Source: Paenibacillus sp. V4I3 (GTDB taxonomy: Bacteria > Bacillota > Bacilli > Paenibacillales > NBRC-103111). From it: 64,000 nt of DNA. Location: contig NZ_JAUSZA010000001.1 in the NCBI RefSeq assembly GCF_030817215.1, positions 4,996,501 to 5,060,500 on the forward strand, given 5' to 3'. The notes beneath the pieces were generated by a model that worked only from the letters and a program-made list of their open reading frames with translations, did not search any database and was not told the DNA's origin. Both the position numbers and the translations under genes were made by a program. Shown here one piece after another: positions 50,907-57,670 of this stretch. Within the stretch, counting starts at the first letter, position 1. Every line of letters starts with the position of its first letter.

Positions 50907-51173
50907 TTGAAATATATCGAGGTAGGTATAGGAAATACATGGATTGTTAGAACGGAAACCGAGTTGGAGGATGGGTCTGAGGTTGAGCAAAAGGGTATTA
51001 TAAAGCCTATTATTTTTTACTCCATCTATCTAAGATTATGGATTGGAAAATCGGTTTTCATTTGGGACTCCAAACAAGGATTCAAAAAAACGGCCAAACC
51101 ACGAAAGGCATTTAAACTTATACTGGGGTTAACAAGTTTTCTACCCGATGATGAGGTCACGCCTGGTGGTTAA
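50907..51173 (+). CDS. DUF3977 family protein
   Basis: 88 residues from TTG 50907 (GAAAGAGG upstream). It starts KYIEVGIGNTWIVRTETELEDG, then SIYLRLWIGKSVFIWDSKQGFKK and AFKLILGLTSF, matching DUF3977, a small family of unknown function found mainly in Bacillales. It is cytoplasmic. The stop TAA (51171-51173) falls in the leading bases of arm A (GGTTAACCTAACGG). Confidence 0.78.
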   Translation: MKYIEVGIGNTWIVRTETELEDGSEVEQKGIIKPIIFYSIYLRLWIGKSVFIWDSKQGFKKTAKPRKAFKLILGLTSFLPDDEVTPGG

Positions 51174-51192
51174 CCTAACGGATAACGATAAC
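51165..51192 (+). repeat. CTAACG element, arm A only
   Basis: GGTGGTTAACCTAACGGATA then ACGATAAC (51165-51192). No hairpin or B before the Imm22 gene. Confidence 0.75.
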
Positions 51193-51243
51193 ATGGCTTA
51201 GTAAATTTGGTCGTAAAGATTAAGTTTTCTTGGGGGAGTTTGA

Positions 51244-51651
51244 ATGCGTAAAGAGGGTATGGTTTCTTTGTGGGTCGGAAAAATGCCTGAACAAAAAAGG
51301 TTAGAAGAATATATAGAGATACCGTATCTTGAAGACGGCGAGAGCGATGAAATCATGCCATCCAAATTCGGCAAGGATTTTGATATTAACTACTACGATG
51401 AAGATTTTATTGAATGTACATTTTTTGATATTGAAACTTTGGATCTTCAGAACTTACTTAGCCAAAACTCATACTCAGAAGTAATCTCTTCAAGATTCAT
51501 TGAGATTAATGGAGATGAAGTTAAGCATGAGGTAAATGTAGCAATTCTTCTTTATAATTTTGAGTATAGTGGTAGTGTGTCTGAGATTAAATATATGGAC
51601 TATAGTCTTAAGTACTTAGGATCGACTAGTTACGATGAAAAAACTTCTTGA
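51244..51651 (+). CDS. Imm22-family immunity protein
   Basis: 135 residues, ATG 51244 after TGGGGGAG. The start KEGMVSLWVGKM, then EYIEIPYLEDGE, and MPSKFGKDFDINYYDEDFIE follow the Imm22 consensus as I know it. Imm22 proteins neutralise polymorphic toxins. No toxin gene is adjacent, so it is an orphan immunity gene, as is common where neighbouring strains carry the toxin. The role is family inference. Confidence 0.7.
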   Translation: MRKEGMVSLWVGKMPEQKRLEEYIEIPYLEDGESDEIMPSKFGKDFDINYYDEDFIECTFFDIETLDLQNLLSQNSYSEVISSRFIEINGDEVKHEVNVAILLYNFEYSGSVSEIKYMDYSLKYLGSTSYDEKTS

Positions 51652-51666
51652 GATAATCAGTTACAT

Positions 51667-51853
51667 CATTACGCTAACTGGGAACGCTAGTTGAGTAAAT
51701 GTAACAAGAATGAAATCTTATTTTCATATGGCTTTAATGAATCAAGCCTATAATAAAACTCGACCCCCTTTAAAATATATATAATTAAGACCCACAGCCC
51801 GTTGCTGTGGGTCACTTTTTTGGTTATTGAAGTAAAGGGCAGGATTGCGTAGT
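51667..51853 (+). repeat. CTAACG element, long variant with stable terminator
   Basis: A: CATTACGCTAACTGGGAACG then CTAGTTGAG (51667-51695). Spacer with TGAAATCTTATTTTCAT and CTCGACCCCC, then terminator GACCCACAGC...GCTGTGGGTC (51789-51814). B: TTATTGAAGTAAAGGGCAGGAT (51824-51845). It is the sister of 23612. Confidence 0.88.
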
Positions 51854-51947
51854 CACTTCGCGAATACCTTAGATATATGGCGAATTTACGAAGCTCACGA
51901 AAAAGACGTTATGTGTAATACCCGTAAAAACTGAAAGGGTGAAATCA

Positions 51948-52361
51948 ATGACGTTAGAAGAAAAATTATACAATGAATTAACTGCACAGAACAATTCTTT
52001 CTTAATTGGAATTAGAGGGGATATTACGTGGGAACATCAAAAATTCATAGATTTAATAGAATTAATGCGAGACTATATCTTAAAGACAGAAAATAATTCT
52101 ATTATTGAACGTGAATTTTTAAAGGGTTATAGGTATTTATCTCGGTTCATACCCCAGTGGACAAGTCATGATAACTTCAGAAGGAATAATAATAATTTTT
52201 CTACTGATTACTATGAAACAGCGTATAAATTAATTAGTTTATTATATAACTGGTTTGTTAATGGAAGTGTATTTGAGACTATTCAACGGAACAAAAATGA
52301 CTATGAAGAACACCTGAACAAACTAACTAGCTTAATCAAAGAAGACGGGTACAACTCATAA
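51948..52361 (+). CDS. Hypothetical helical protein
   Basis: 137 residues from ATG 51948 (GAAAGGGTG upstream; ATG-like frame also open from 51939). It is almost entirely helical (KLYNELTAQNNSFLIGIRGD, IDLIELMRDYILK, YKLISLLYNWFVNGSVFETIQRN) and soluble. The family is not recognised. Size and composition fit an immunity or antitoxin-type protein, but that is only a guess. Confidence 0.62.
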   Translation: MTLEEKLYNELTAQNNSFLIGIRGDITWEHQKFIDLIELMRDYILKTENNSIIEREFLKGYRYLSRFIPQWTSHDNFRRNNNNFSTDYYETAYKLISLLYNWFVNGSVFETIQRNKNDYEEHLNKLTSLIKEDGYNS

Positions 52362-52395
52362 CACCGTATTTTGCCCAGGCAATTCGAGGAAGTAG

Positions 52396-52464
52396 TGCCA
52401 TTACGCTAACGGATACGATAGCAGCACAACAAATAACAGACTATCGGCAACTATAGAGCAGGCT
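52396..52464 (+). repeat. CTAACG element, hairpin and B decayed
   Basis: A: CATTACGCTAACGGATACGA then TAGC (52399-52422). Then ACAGACTATCGGCAACTATAGAGCAGG with no clear stem. Confidence 0.7.
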
Positions 52465-52502
52465 GGGTGTAGACAAATCAGAAACGGGAGAGATAAGGAA
52501 TA

Positions 52503-52736
52503 TTGAAAAAAAGATTTTCAGTTGGCAAAGCGGAGTGGTCAGATACAAGAGAAGAACAGTATAGAAAAGATAGCCTAGAAATCGCTTTTGGATTTGGCGA
52601 TACTTTGAAAACTAGTGATGGTACAGTTGTTTATATAATTAAAAAAGATGTTGAGATAGTGATTTCGAAACCCAATAAAGTGAAGACCTTTTGGTACGAG
52701 ACATGGCTAAAGTTAAAAGAATTCTATGGAGTCTAA
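52503..52736 (+). CDS. Small hypothetical protein
   Basis: 77 residues from TTG 52503 (GGGAGAGATAAGG upstream). It is basic, with a beta-rich centre (GDTLKTSDGTVVYIIKKDVEIVIS) and an aromatic tail (FWYETWLKLKEFYGV). It ends a few bases before the 77-bp structured element. The family is not recognised. Confidence 0.55.
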   Translation: MKKRFSVGKAEWSDTREEQYRKDSLEIAFGFGDTLKTSDGTVVYIIKKDVEIVISKPNKVKTFWYETWLKLKEFYGV

Positions 52737-52744
52737 CACGATTC

Positions 52745-52821
52745 AACTACCCTGAAAGTAGCCGATCACTATGCGAATTTTCATTAATCCGTGGTGCGCC
52801 GTGAGGGGCATGGATGGCTAA
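52745..52821 (+). repeat. 77-bp structured element, copy 1
   Basis: AACTACCCTGAAAGTAGCCG ... GGCATGGATGGCTAA. It is identical over 77 bases to 55119-55195 and leads directly into arm A. TGAAAGTAG...CTATGCGAATTTTCA and GTGC...GGCAT can pair. A diverged copy is at 53886. Confidence 0.85.
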
Positions 52822-53000
52822 CGGATAACGTTAGTTCAATAAAACTGCGAACCAGCGGTCAGTCTAGGACTTTATTTTTCAGTCCATGACTGTCGTTGGT
52901 TTTCTTTTGTAAATAGTCTGATAATTATTATCCGGATTCTGACGGTTGCAATTAAGAAATCCCGCATTGGATCAACAAATCCAGTCTAAAACTTTATTAC
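52811..53000 (+). repeat. CTAACG element, long-hairpin variant
   Basis: A: GGATGGCTAACGGATAACGT then TAGTTCAAT (52812-52840). Hairpin ACCAGCGGTCAGTC...GACTGTCGTTGGT (52851-52900). CAGTCTAGGACTTTATTTTT at 52860 and CAGTCTAAAACTTTATTAC at 52982. It is the sister of 698-884. Confidence 0.8.
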
Positions 53001-53367
53001 GGACACTTATTTGTAGTTAAGCTTATGGGGCCGATTTATGTCCAAACAGTCTGATTCAAAGGTCTTTGAAGTGTGATTACCTACGCATTCATTCATGAAA
53101 TTTAAGGAAAATTTTATAAATACCCCACTTTTTATTTAAACAGTTTTCCTTATCCTAATTGGACGAAGAGGTAAGGATGAAACTGAAATGAAGAAGTTTT
53201 TTGGGGTTATCCTCATTTTGCTGTAGTCGCATCGGAAGTGAATCTATCTATTTCAGCAGCATACGGAGCTGGTTAAGAATATAACGTTTGAGTGCTGGCT
53301 GATAATCGTTCCTATTATAGCCGTAAACCTCGAGCAAGCATAAAACTCAAAAGCGAGGATAAGAAAA
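53001..53367. other. Intergenic region with possible gene remnant
   Basis: A short frame at 53190 (MKKFFGVILILL, then stop) looks like the first half of a signal peptide. One frame over follows VVASEVNLSISAAYGAG with a stop near 53274. It may be a decayed secreted protein. Nothing else is recognised before the VanZ gene. Confidence 0.35.
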
Positions 53368-53871
53368 ATGAAACTAACGAAACTAATGAATCGCATTGTG
53401 CTGCCAGTACTGTTTGTCTTGTATATGCTTACTTTATTTAGAATCATTTTATTTAAGTTTGGCTCGATTGATACGGACTTTCTGTGGAAACGACTGCAGA
53501 AAAATCTTGAGAACCCTAACCCTGAATATAGTATGCACCGAATGCTGTATGGTAATTTTATTCCGCTTAAAACTATTTCCGTTACCGTTCTAACACCGTC
53601 AATACATGAAGTAATCAATTTGATCGGGAATATCTTGGTATTCATGCCGTATGGAATTTTTATTGTATTATTATCTAAAAGCAAAATGACTTCGCTTATT
53701 GGAGTATTTATCCAACCACTAGGATTGAGCTTACTTCTGGAATGCTTGCAGGTCTTTTTTTCCATCGGAAATTTTGATGTGGATGATCTGATCTTGAATA
53801 GCGTTGGAGGCCTACTAGGGTACGGTATTTTCAGGTTGTATGGCAAGTATGTAGGAATTAAACAATTGTAA
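53368..53871 (+). CDS. VanZ family membrane protein
   Basis: 167 residues, ATG 53368 after GCGAGGATAAG. Four or five membrane spans. The VanZ hallmarks are EVINLIGNILVFMPYGIFIVLL (about 85-106), SLLLECLQVFF, and NFDVDDLILNSVGGLLGYGIFRL near the C-terminus. VanZ-type proteins are associated with teicoplanin or lipoglycopeptide tolerance and envelope remodelling in some species; the activity here is not known. Confidence 0.88.
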   Translation: MKLTKLMNRIVLPVLFVLYMLTLFRIILFKFGSIDTDFLWKRLQKNLENPNPEYSMHRMLYGNFIPLKTISVTVLTPSIHEVINLIGNILVFMPYGIFIVLLSKSKMTSLIGVFIQPLGLSLLLECLQVFFSIGNFDVDDLILNSVGGLLGYGIFRLYGKYVGIKQL

Positions 53872-53885
53872 GGCTCTTGTCTTAA

Positions 53886-53952
53886 ACTACCATGAAAGAA
53901 CTGATTTACTTTCATGCTCTGTGGTGCAGTGCAAGAGATGCATGGATGGCTA
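53886..53952 (+). repeat. 77-bp structured element, diverged copy
   Basis: AACTACCATGAAAGAACTGA...GATGCATGGATGGCTAAC. TGAAAG pairs with CTTTCA here, whereas copies 1 and 2 pair TGAAA with TTTCA, a pattern consistent with a conserved stem. It leads directly into arm A. Confidence 0.7.
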
Positions 53953-54024
53953 ACGGGGAACGTTAGTTGAATATCAAGTACGCCTTCGAGGGCGGCTTTT
54001 TTTATATATCAGGCAGTTCAGCGG
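53945..54024 (+). repeat. CTAACG element, B decayed
   Basis: A: GGATGGCTAACGGGGAACGT then TAGTTGAAT (53944-53972). Hairpin ACGCC-TTCGAG-GGCGG plus T run (53979-54003). B remnant: ATATCAGGCAGTTCAGCGG. Confidence 0.82.
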
Positions 54025-54108
54025 AGAATCTTTCCAGAGGTTTTTGAAGGATTTATGTGTTAACTTTAGTAAGTTGTTTAGTACAGAACGGAAAAGGGTG
54101 TCTGGTTG

Positions 54109-54426
54109 GTGTCTGATTATATAATTTTTGTTTTTATTGGTTTAAGTGTAGTGGTTGCACTATTGGAAAAAAAACATATTATCAACAAGGAGTTTTCCGG
54201 ATTTGTTTATCCAATATTGTTGGGGTTTTATTTTGCTGCCGATGATATTATTTCTAACTCGCAACATTGGTCGAACACTTTTGATATCGTGAAACGAGTG
54301 TTTTTATGTTTGTACTTTATAATGCTTTTAATTCTACCACGAATACCAATTTCGAAAAAAATCAAAAGGTTACTTTGGATACTTTTCTGTATTTATCTGA
54401 TTTGGTCGCTCTTTCATTCGGGGTGA
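54109..54426 (+). CDS. Small multi-span membrane protein
   Basis: 105 residues from GTG 54109 (AAAAGGG upstream; TTG 54106 also in frame). Three or four hydrophobic segments: YIIFVFIGLSVVVALLEKK, FVYPILLGFYFAADDIIS, FLCLYFIMLLILPRIPI and LLWILFCIYLIWSLF. The family is not recognised. Confidence 0.6.
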   Translation: MSDYIIFVFIGLSVVVALLEKKHIINKEFSGFVYPILLGFYFAADDIISNSQHWSNTFDIVKRVFLCLYFIMLLILPRIPISKKIKRLLWILFCIYLIWSLFHSG

Positions 54427-54513
54427 ATTGAAGTAACGAGGAACGGTAGTCAAGGAGGTTGCCGCGGGGTAACCTCCTTTTTGGGTTCATTAAAGTAACG
54501 GGCAGTAAAGTGG
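54424..54513 (+). repeat. CTAACG element (full)
   Basis: A: TGAATTGAAGTAACGAGGAA then CGGTAGTC (54424-54451). Hairpin AAGGAGGTTGCC...GGTAACCTCCTTTTT (54452-54482). B: CATTAAAGTAACGGGCAG (54488-54505). Confidence 0.9.
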
Positions 54514-54694
54514 AAAATGATTCATGTATTCAGTCACAATGACTACATTCTAAAGTAAAAAAGTGGAATCGCCTAGCTCCCCCCACCAGAAAGAGGTACA
54601 AATGATGTTTACAAAGCGAAACGGGATACTTATTTTGTTTTTAACGAAGCTTTATTGAACAAACTAAGTTCTACTATTAAGGGGAGAGTATTGA

Positions 54695-55096
54695 ATGCCA
54701 AGAGATGGAAACTTAAGATGGAGATATAGTAAGAAGTTATTCTTGTTTAATCTGATTGTAATACTCGGGGGCGTTATACTGACTGTAATCGGAAGTTACT
54801 TTTACCCCGACCTAAATAATTGGTATTTTAATACGCTTGTACTAGTTGTACCCATAGGTAGCATCGCCTATTGGGTGCATACAGCACGGCAATTTAGTGC
54901 TTCTTTTCGTGATAGATTTATTGCTTCCCTAACTGGAAGTAGTGTCTATTGGGCATTAACCGTGGGCTTTTTTATGTATGCTGTGCTTTGCCATAATTTC
55001 GCAGGTGCGGCAATCGGAGGTATACTTGGGGTAGTCATGGGGGTTGTTGCCGTACTTTGTATGCTTGTGGTTATCCTCGTAAAAAAGCGCTGTTGA
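54695..55096 (+). CDS. Four-span membrane protein, unknown
   Basis: 133 residues, ATG 54695 after AAGGGGAG. Spans at about residues 16-37, 47-63, 83-103 and 108-128. There is a Gly-rich last pair (GAAIGGILGVVMGVVAVL) and a basic C-terminus. No family is recognised. It is followed by the second identical 77-bp element. Confidence 0.6.
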   Translation: MPRDGNLRWRYSKKLFLFNLIVILGGVILTVIGSYFYPDLNNWYFNTLVLVVPIGSIAYWVHTARQFSASFRDRFIASLTGSSVYWALTVGFFMYAVLCHNFAGAAIGGILGVVMGVVAVLCMLVVILVKKRC

Positions 55097-55118
55097 GACC
55101 TAACCACTTAGTACATTG

Positions 55119-55195
55119 AACTACCCTGAAAGTAGCCGATCACTATGCGAATTTTCATTAATCCGTGGTGCGCCGTGAGGGGCATGGATGGCTAA
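55119..55195 (+). repeat. 77-bp structured element, copy 2
   Basis: Base-for-base identical to 52745-52821 while the flanks differ. It ends in GGATGGCTAA, which is also the start of arm A. Confidence 0.88.
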
Positions 55196-55284
55196 TGGGA
55201 AACGATAGTTGAACAAAACAAGGAGCAGATCTGCCGTTTGACAGCTGCTCCTTGTTTTTATTGAGCTAACTGGCAGCATAGCCT
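55188..55284 (+). repeat. CTAACG element (full)
   Basis: A: ATGGCTAATGGGAAACGATA then GTTGAAC (55188-55214). Hairpin ACAAGGAGCAGATCTGCC...CAGCTGCTCCTTGT plus T run (55218-55260). B: TTGAGCTAACTGGCAGCATAG (55261-55281). Confidence 0.9.
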
Positions 55285-55367
55285 AATTCCACAAAGCCAT
55301 CCCGAATTTAGTAATATAGGGTTATAAATTACATAAAACTACTCGTTCATTTTGAGGGGCATATCTC

Positions 55368-56090
55368 ATGAAGAAGAAAAAGGGAATTAGGGATTTGATA
55401 TATGTAAGTAATGAGCATCAGAATAATTGCTTTTATTCGTATGGAATTGAATTCAATGAATTTATGAATTGTGTTCATAATAGGCCGGAGAACCTTTTAT
55501 TACTTAAACATAACTTTGATAATCCACAATGGAATCAACATTCTAGATTTGATTATGTTACGAAGGAAGAAATTAATGAACTGATAGAGGATTATGTTTA
55601 TGGCTATGGAGATTTTTGTTGGGTAGATTTCTCTAACGAGGAAGAATTGGATGCATTAAGCAACATTCAAATTGCAGAGTTATTATTTTTTAGTCATCTT
55701 GCTAGGCCATTACATAGTTTGCCAATGTTGCGATTTGCCTATTATGCACATGATGACGGTTGGTTTAACAAGCTCTATGTCACACATCTACCTGATTATG
55801 AAATTCTTTTATCTAAAGTTATTGTTTATAAACTTCAAAAGTTAACTGGAAGGAAACTTGAGAATATCCCAAAGGAAATTTCATCAGTGCTTTTAGAATC
55901 CACCAGAGATGGATTATTCATTGATTTATCAAAAACTATAAATAATTCAATTGAATTAAAGATACCGATAGCCATTATTGGCCATTTTACGGATATGGAC
56001 AAAGTTTACGAGTTTAGGGAAGAAGTAAGTGATTATAAGGTTTGTTTAGTATATTCTAAAAAGTTATGGAAGCTAATCAAGGAAGTCTAA
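55368..56090 (+). CDS. Hypothetical cytoplasmic protein
   Basis: 240 residues, ATG 55368 after GAGGGGC. It is acidic and aromatic, with VDFSNEEELDALSNIQIAELLFFSHLARPLHSLPM in the middle and a C-terminal half with a Rossmann-like strand order (LKIPIAIIGHFTDMDKVYEFREEV, CLVYSKKLWKLIKEV). The family is not recognised. It is the largest unknown soluble protein of this segment. Confidence 0.65.
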   Translation: MKKKKGIRDLIYVSNEHQNNCFYSYGIEFNEFMNCVHNRPENLLLLKHNFDNPQWNQHSRFDYVTKEEINELIEDYVYGYGDFCWVDFSNEEELDALSNIQIAELLFFSHLARPLHSLPMLRFAYYAHDDGWFNKLYVTHLPDYEILLSKVIVYKLQKLTGRKLENIPKEISSVLLESTRDGLFIDLSKTINNSIELKIPIAIIGHFTDMDKVYEFREEVSDYKVCLVYSKKLWKLIKEV

Positions 56091-56155
56091 ATCTATCATA
56101 ATGCAATCACTGCTGAGCCATGTTACTTTGATTTCCCTCTCATATGTTGAGATTT

Positions 56156-56260
56156 TCGTTCAGCTAACGGAAAACGATAGTTCAATGACTAAGATTTTGA
56201 AGGCTGCCGACAATAATTGGTCGGCAACCTTTTCAGTTAACAGCCCGTGGTGGCAATCAG
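56156..56260 (+). repeat. CTAACG element, B diverged
   Basis: A: CGTTCAGCTAACGGAAAACG then ATAGTTCAAT (56157-56186). Hairpin GAAGGCTGCCGAC...GTCGGCAACCTTTTC (56199-56234). B: CAGTTAACAGCCCGTGGTGG (56235-56254), second-subtype tail. Confidence 0.85.
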
Positions 56261-56361
56261 ATCTTACAGGATGGGGTCATCAATTTCATCAATTGGTTAT
56301 GCTGAGCAAGATTCAGTTTTCGTATCCAGATCCTCTATCTATCATTTGAGAGCAAGGTGAG

Positions 56362-56829
56362 TTATTTAATAACTTTCATTGACTTCGCAATTTTTATTAA
56401 TGCATCTTTAGATAAATTATGGGTTTCTAATTCAAGGTAGGTACCTGATTTAAGCCATTTTAAACGGCCACCTGTAGGTTCTTTTCCTACATATACTTCA
56501 TACCAACCTTCACCTCCATTAATAACTACTTTCTCACCTCGTGGTTCAATTGTGAGTTTCCGTGCTTTTTGTATTTGTTGTACACCAAATACGTACGCCC
56601 CATTTGAATCAAAATAATTAATCATTACATCCTGAACTTTAGGCATACTTTTATTAATTTGATCAGGTACTTTTATCTCATAATTAGATGCTTTATCAAA
56701 ATAGGATGGTATAAATAAATTGAAGGTAACATGTTTTTTTAATTCTTGAATCTTGGTGTCATCATGTATTGAAAATCCAAATATAGCTTGCGACAAAATA
56801 CTGAAGCTTAAAGCGATTGATTTCAACAT
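56362..56829 (-). CDS. Exported DUF4367-like protein
   Basis: 155 residues from ATG 56829 (GAAAGGTGAA upstream). The N-terminal signal is LKSIALSFSILSQAIFGFS. The body has FNLFIPSYFDKASNYEIKVP, KVQDVMINYFDSNGAYVFGVQQIQKA, EGWYEVYVGKEPTGGRLKWLKSGTYLELETHNLSKDALIKIAKSM in order, the pattern I associate with DUF4367 (anti-sigma or outer-surface domains). It is probably released or surface-bound. The gene is inverted relative to the repeats. Confidence 0.7.
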   Translation of the reverse strand: MLKSIALSFSILSQAIFGFSIHDDTKIQELKKHVTFNLFIPSYFDKASNYEIKVPDQINKSMPKVQDVMINYFDSNGAYVFGVQQIQKARKLTIEPRGEKVVINGGEGWYEVYVGKEPTGGRLKWLKSGTYLELETHNLSKDALIKIAKSMKVIK

Positions 56830-56884
56830 CCTAAATTCACCTTTCTAAAGTTTTTTATGAATATTATACCCCCGATGGTGGGGT

Positions 56885-57085
56885 ATTATTGGACTTTATC
56901 AATCCAAATGCTCTTTATGTTCTCAACTTTTAGGTGTTCATATAACACTGTTCGGAGTAATTCTTTTATTAGCTTTTGAAGATTCTTCTGGATATGGATT
57001 TACTATTGGGTTAATTGGGCTTTTTACAGGCATGTTCAGTTCATTTAGAGAACCGCAAAGGGCTCAAAAAGAGAAAGTTGATTGA
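56885..57085 (+). pseudogene. 5'-truncated small membrane protein
   Basis: An open frame without ATG, GTG or TTG start reads IIGLYQSKCSLCSQLLGVHI, TLFGVILLLAFEDSSGYGFT, IGLIGLFTGMFSSFREP, then QRAQKEKVD-stop. It has two hydrophobic segments and a CSLC motif. Its stop TGA (57083-57085) forms the start of arm A (TTGAGCTAACGG), as for true cassette genes. The 5' end faces the promoter region of the inverted gene, so the start was probably lost in a rearrangement. Confidence 0.5.
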
Positions 57086-57174
57086 GCTAACGGATACTAT
57101 AGTTGAATAAACATCAATGGACGAAGCTGCCGGCACGATCGGCAGCTTCGTTAAGTTAACGGGCAGATTTGCTC
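57081..57174 (+). repeat. CTAACG element (full)
   Basis: A: GATTGAGCTAACGGATACTA then TAGTTGAAT (57080-57108). Hairpin ACGAAGCTGCCGG...CGGCAGCTTCGT (57121-57151). B: GTTAAGTTAACGGGCAGATT (57150-57169). Confidence 0.92.
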
Positions 57175-57459
57175 GGTGCCATAACTGCGTCATACCCAGC
57201 TCAGGGAAAAGCATCGAAGGTCGCTAATTCCTACATACAAAAACTTGAAAAAGCAACCCTGTCTCAAGATCAAGTAATACGTAAAGCACTACTCATAAAT
57301 AAGGATATTTCAAGTGTAAACATACTTGGTATCAAAAATGTGATTTATAATGAAAAATCAGCGGTTTGGACTATCCAATACAAAAGTGCAATTATTACGG
57401 ATGGTTCAATTGAAGAACATAGTGTACAAGTTCCAGATTACATTAAGCTCCCTCTGTGA
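57169..57459 (+). CDS. Truncated exported protein starting in arm B
   Basis: 96 residues from TTG 57169, which is the last bases of arm B; no ribosome site is visible. The sequence (ALLINKDISSVNILGIKNVIYNEKSAVWTIQYKSA) resembles the C-terminal domain of the 47336 protein (ALQDEKLKT..., KSVNYNAKEDTWYLHFKD). It may be the tail of a similar lipoprotein that lost its front part at the boundary. It ends at TGA next to the A half-arm AACGATAGTTC. Confidence 0.5.
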   Translation: MLGAITASYPAQGKASKVANSYIQKLEKATLSQDQVIRKALLINKDISSVNILGIKNVIYNEKSAVWTIQYKSAIITDGSIEEHSVQVPDYIKLPL

Positions 57460-57583
57460 ACGATAGTTCAAATATGAAACTGGCCGCCGCGCAGAGCCTT
57501 CTTTCGCTAGACAATCACCACTAAAGAATCACAGAAAGAAAGCTAAACGCCGACGCAGTTAGCTCTTTTTCTGTGATTCTTCC
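57455..57583 (+). repeat. CTAACG half arm A and a 23-bp-arm hairpin
   Basis: Right half of A: GTGAACGATAGTTCAAAT (57457-57474). Then AAGAATCACAGAAAGAAAGC (from 57524) pairs with GCTCTTTTTCTGTGATTCTT (to 57581), a long terminator-like hairpin unlike the usual one. There is no B. Confidence 0.8.
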
Positions 57584-57670
57584 AATTTTTCCGACAATTC
57601 ACAAAAATGTTCCATTTCATTGATCTCGTATTGTAGGATGGAGGATAAACTAATAACAGGAGGGATCATT

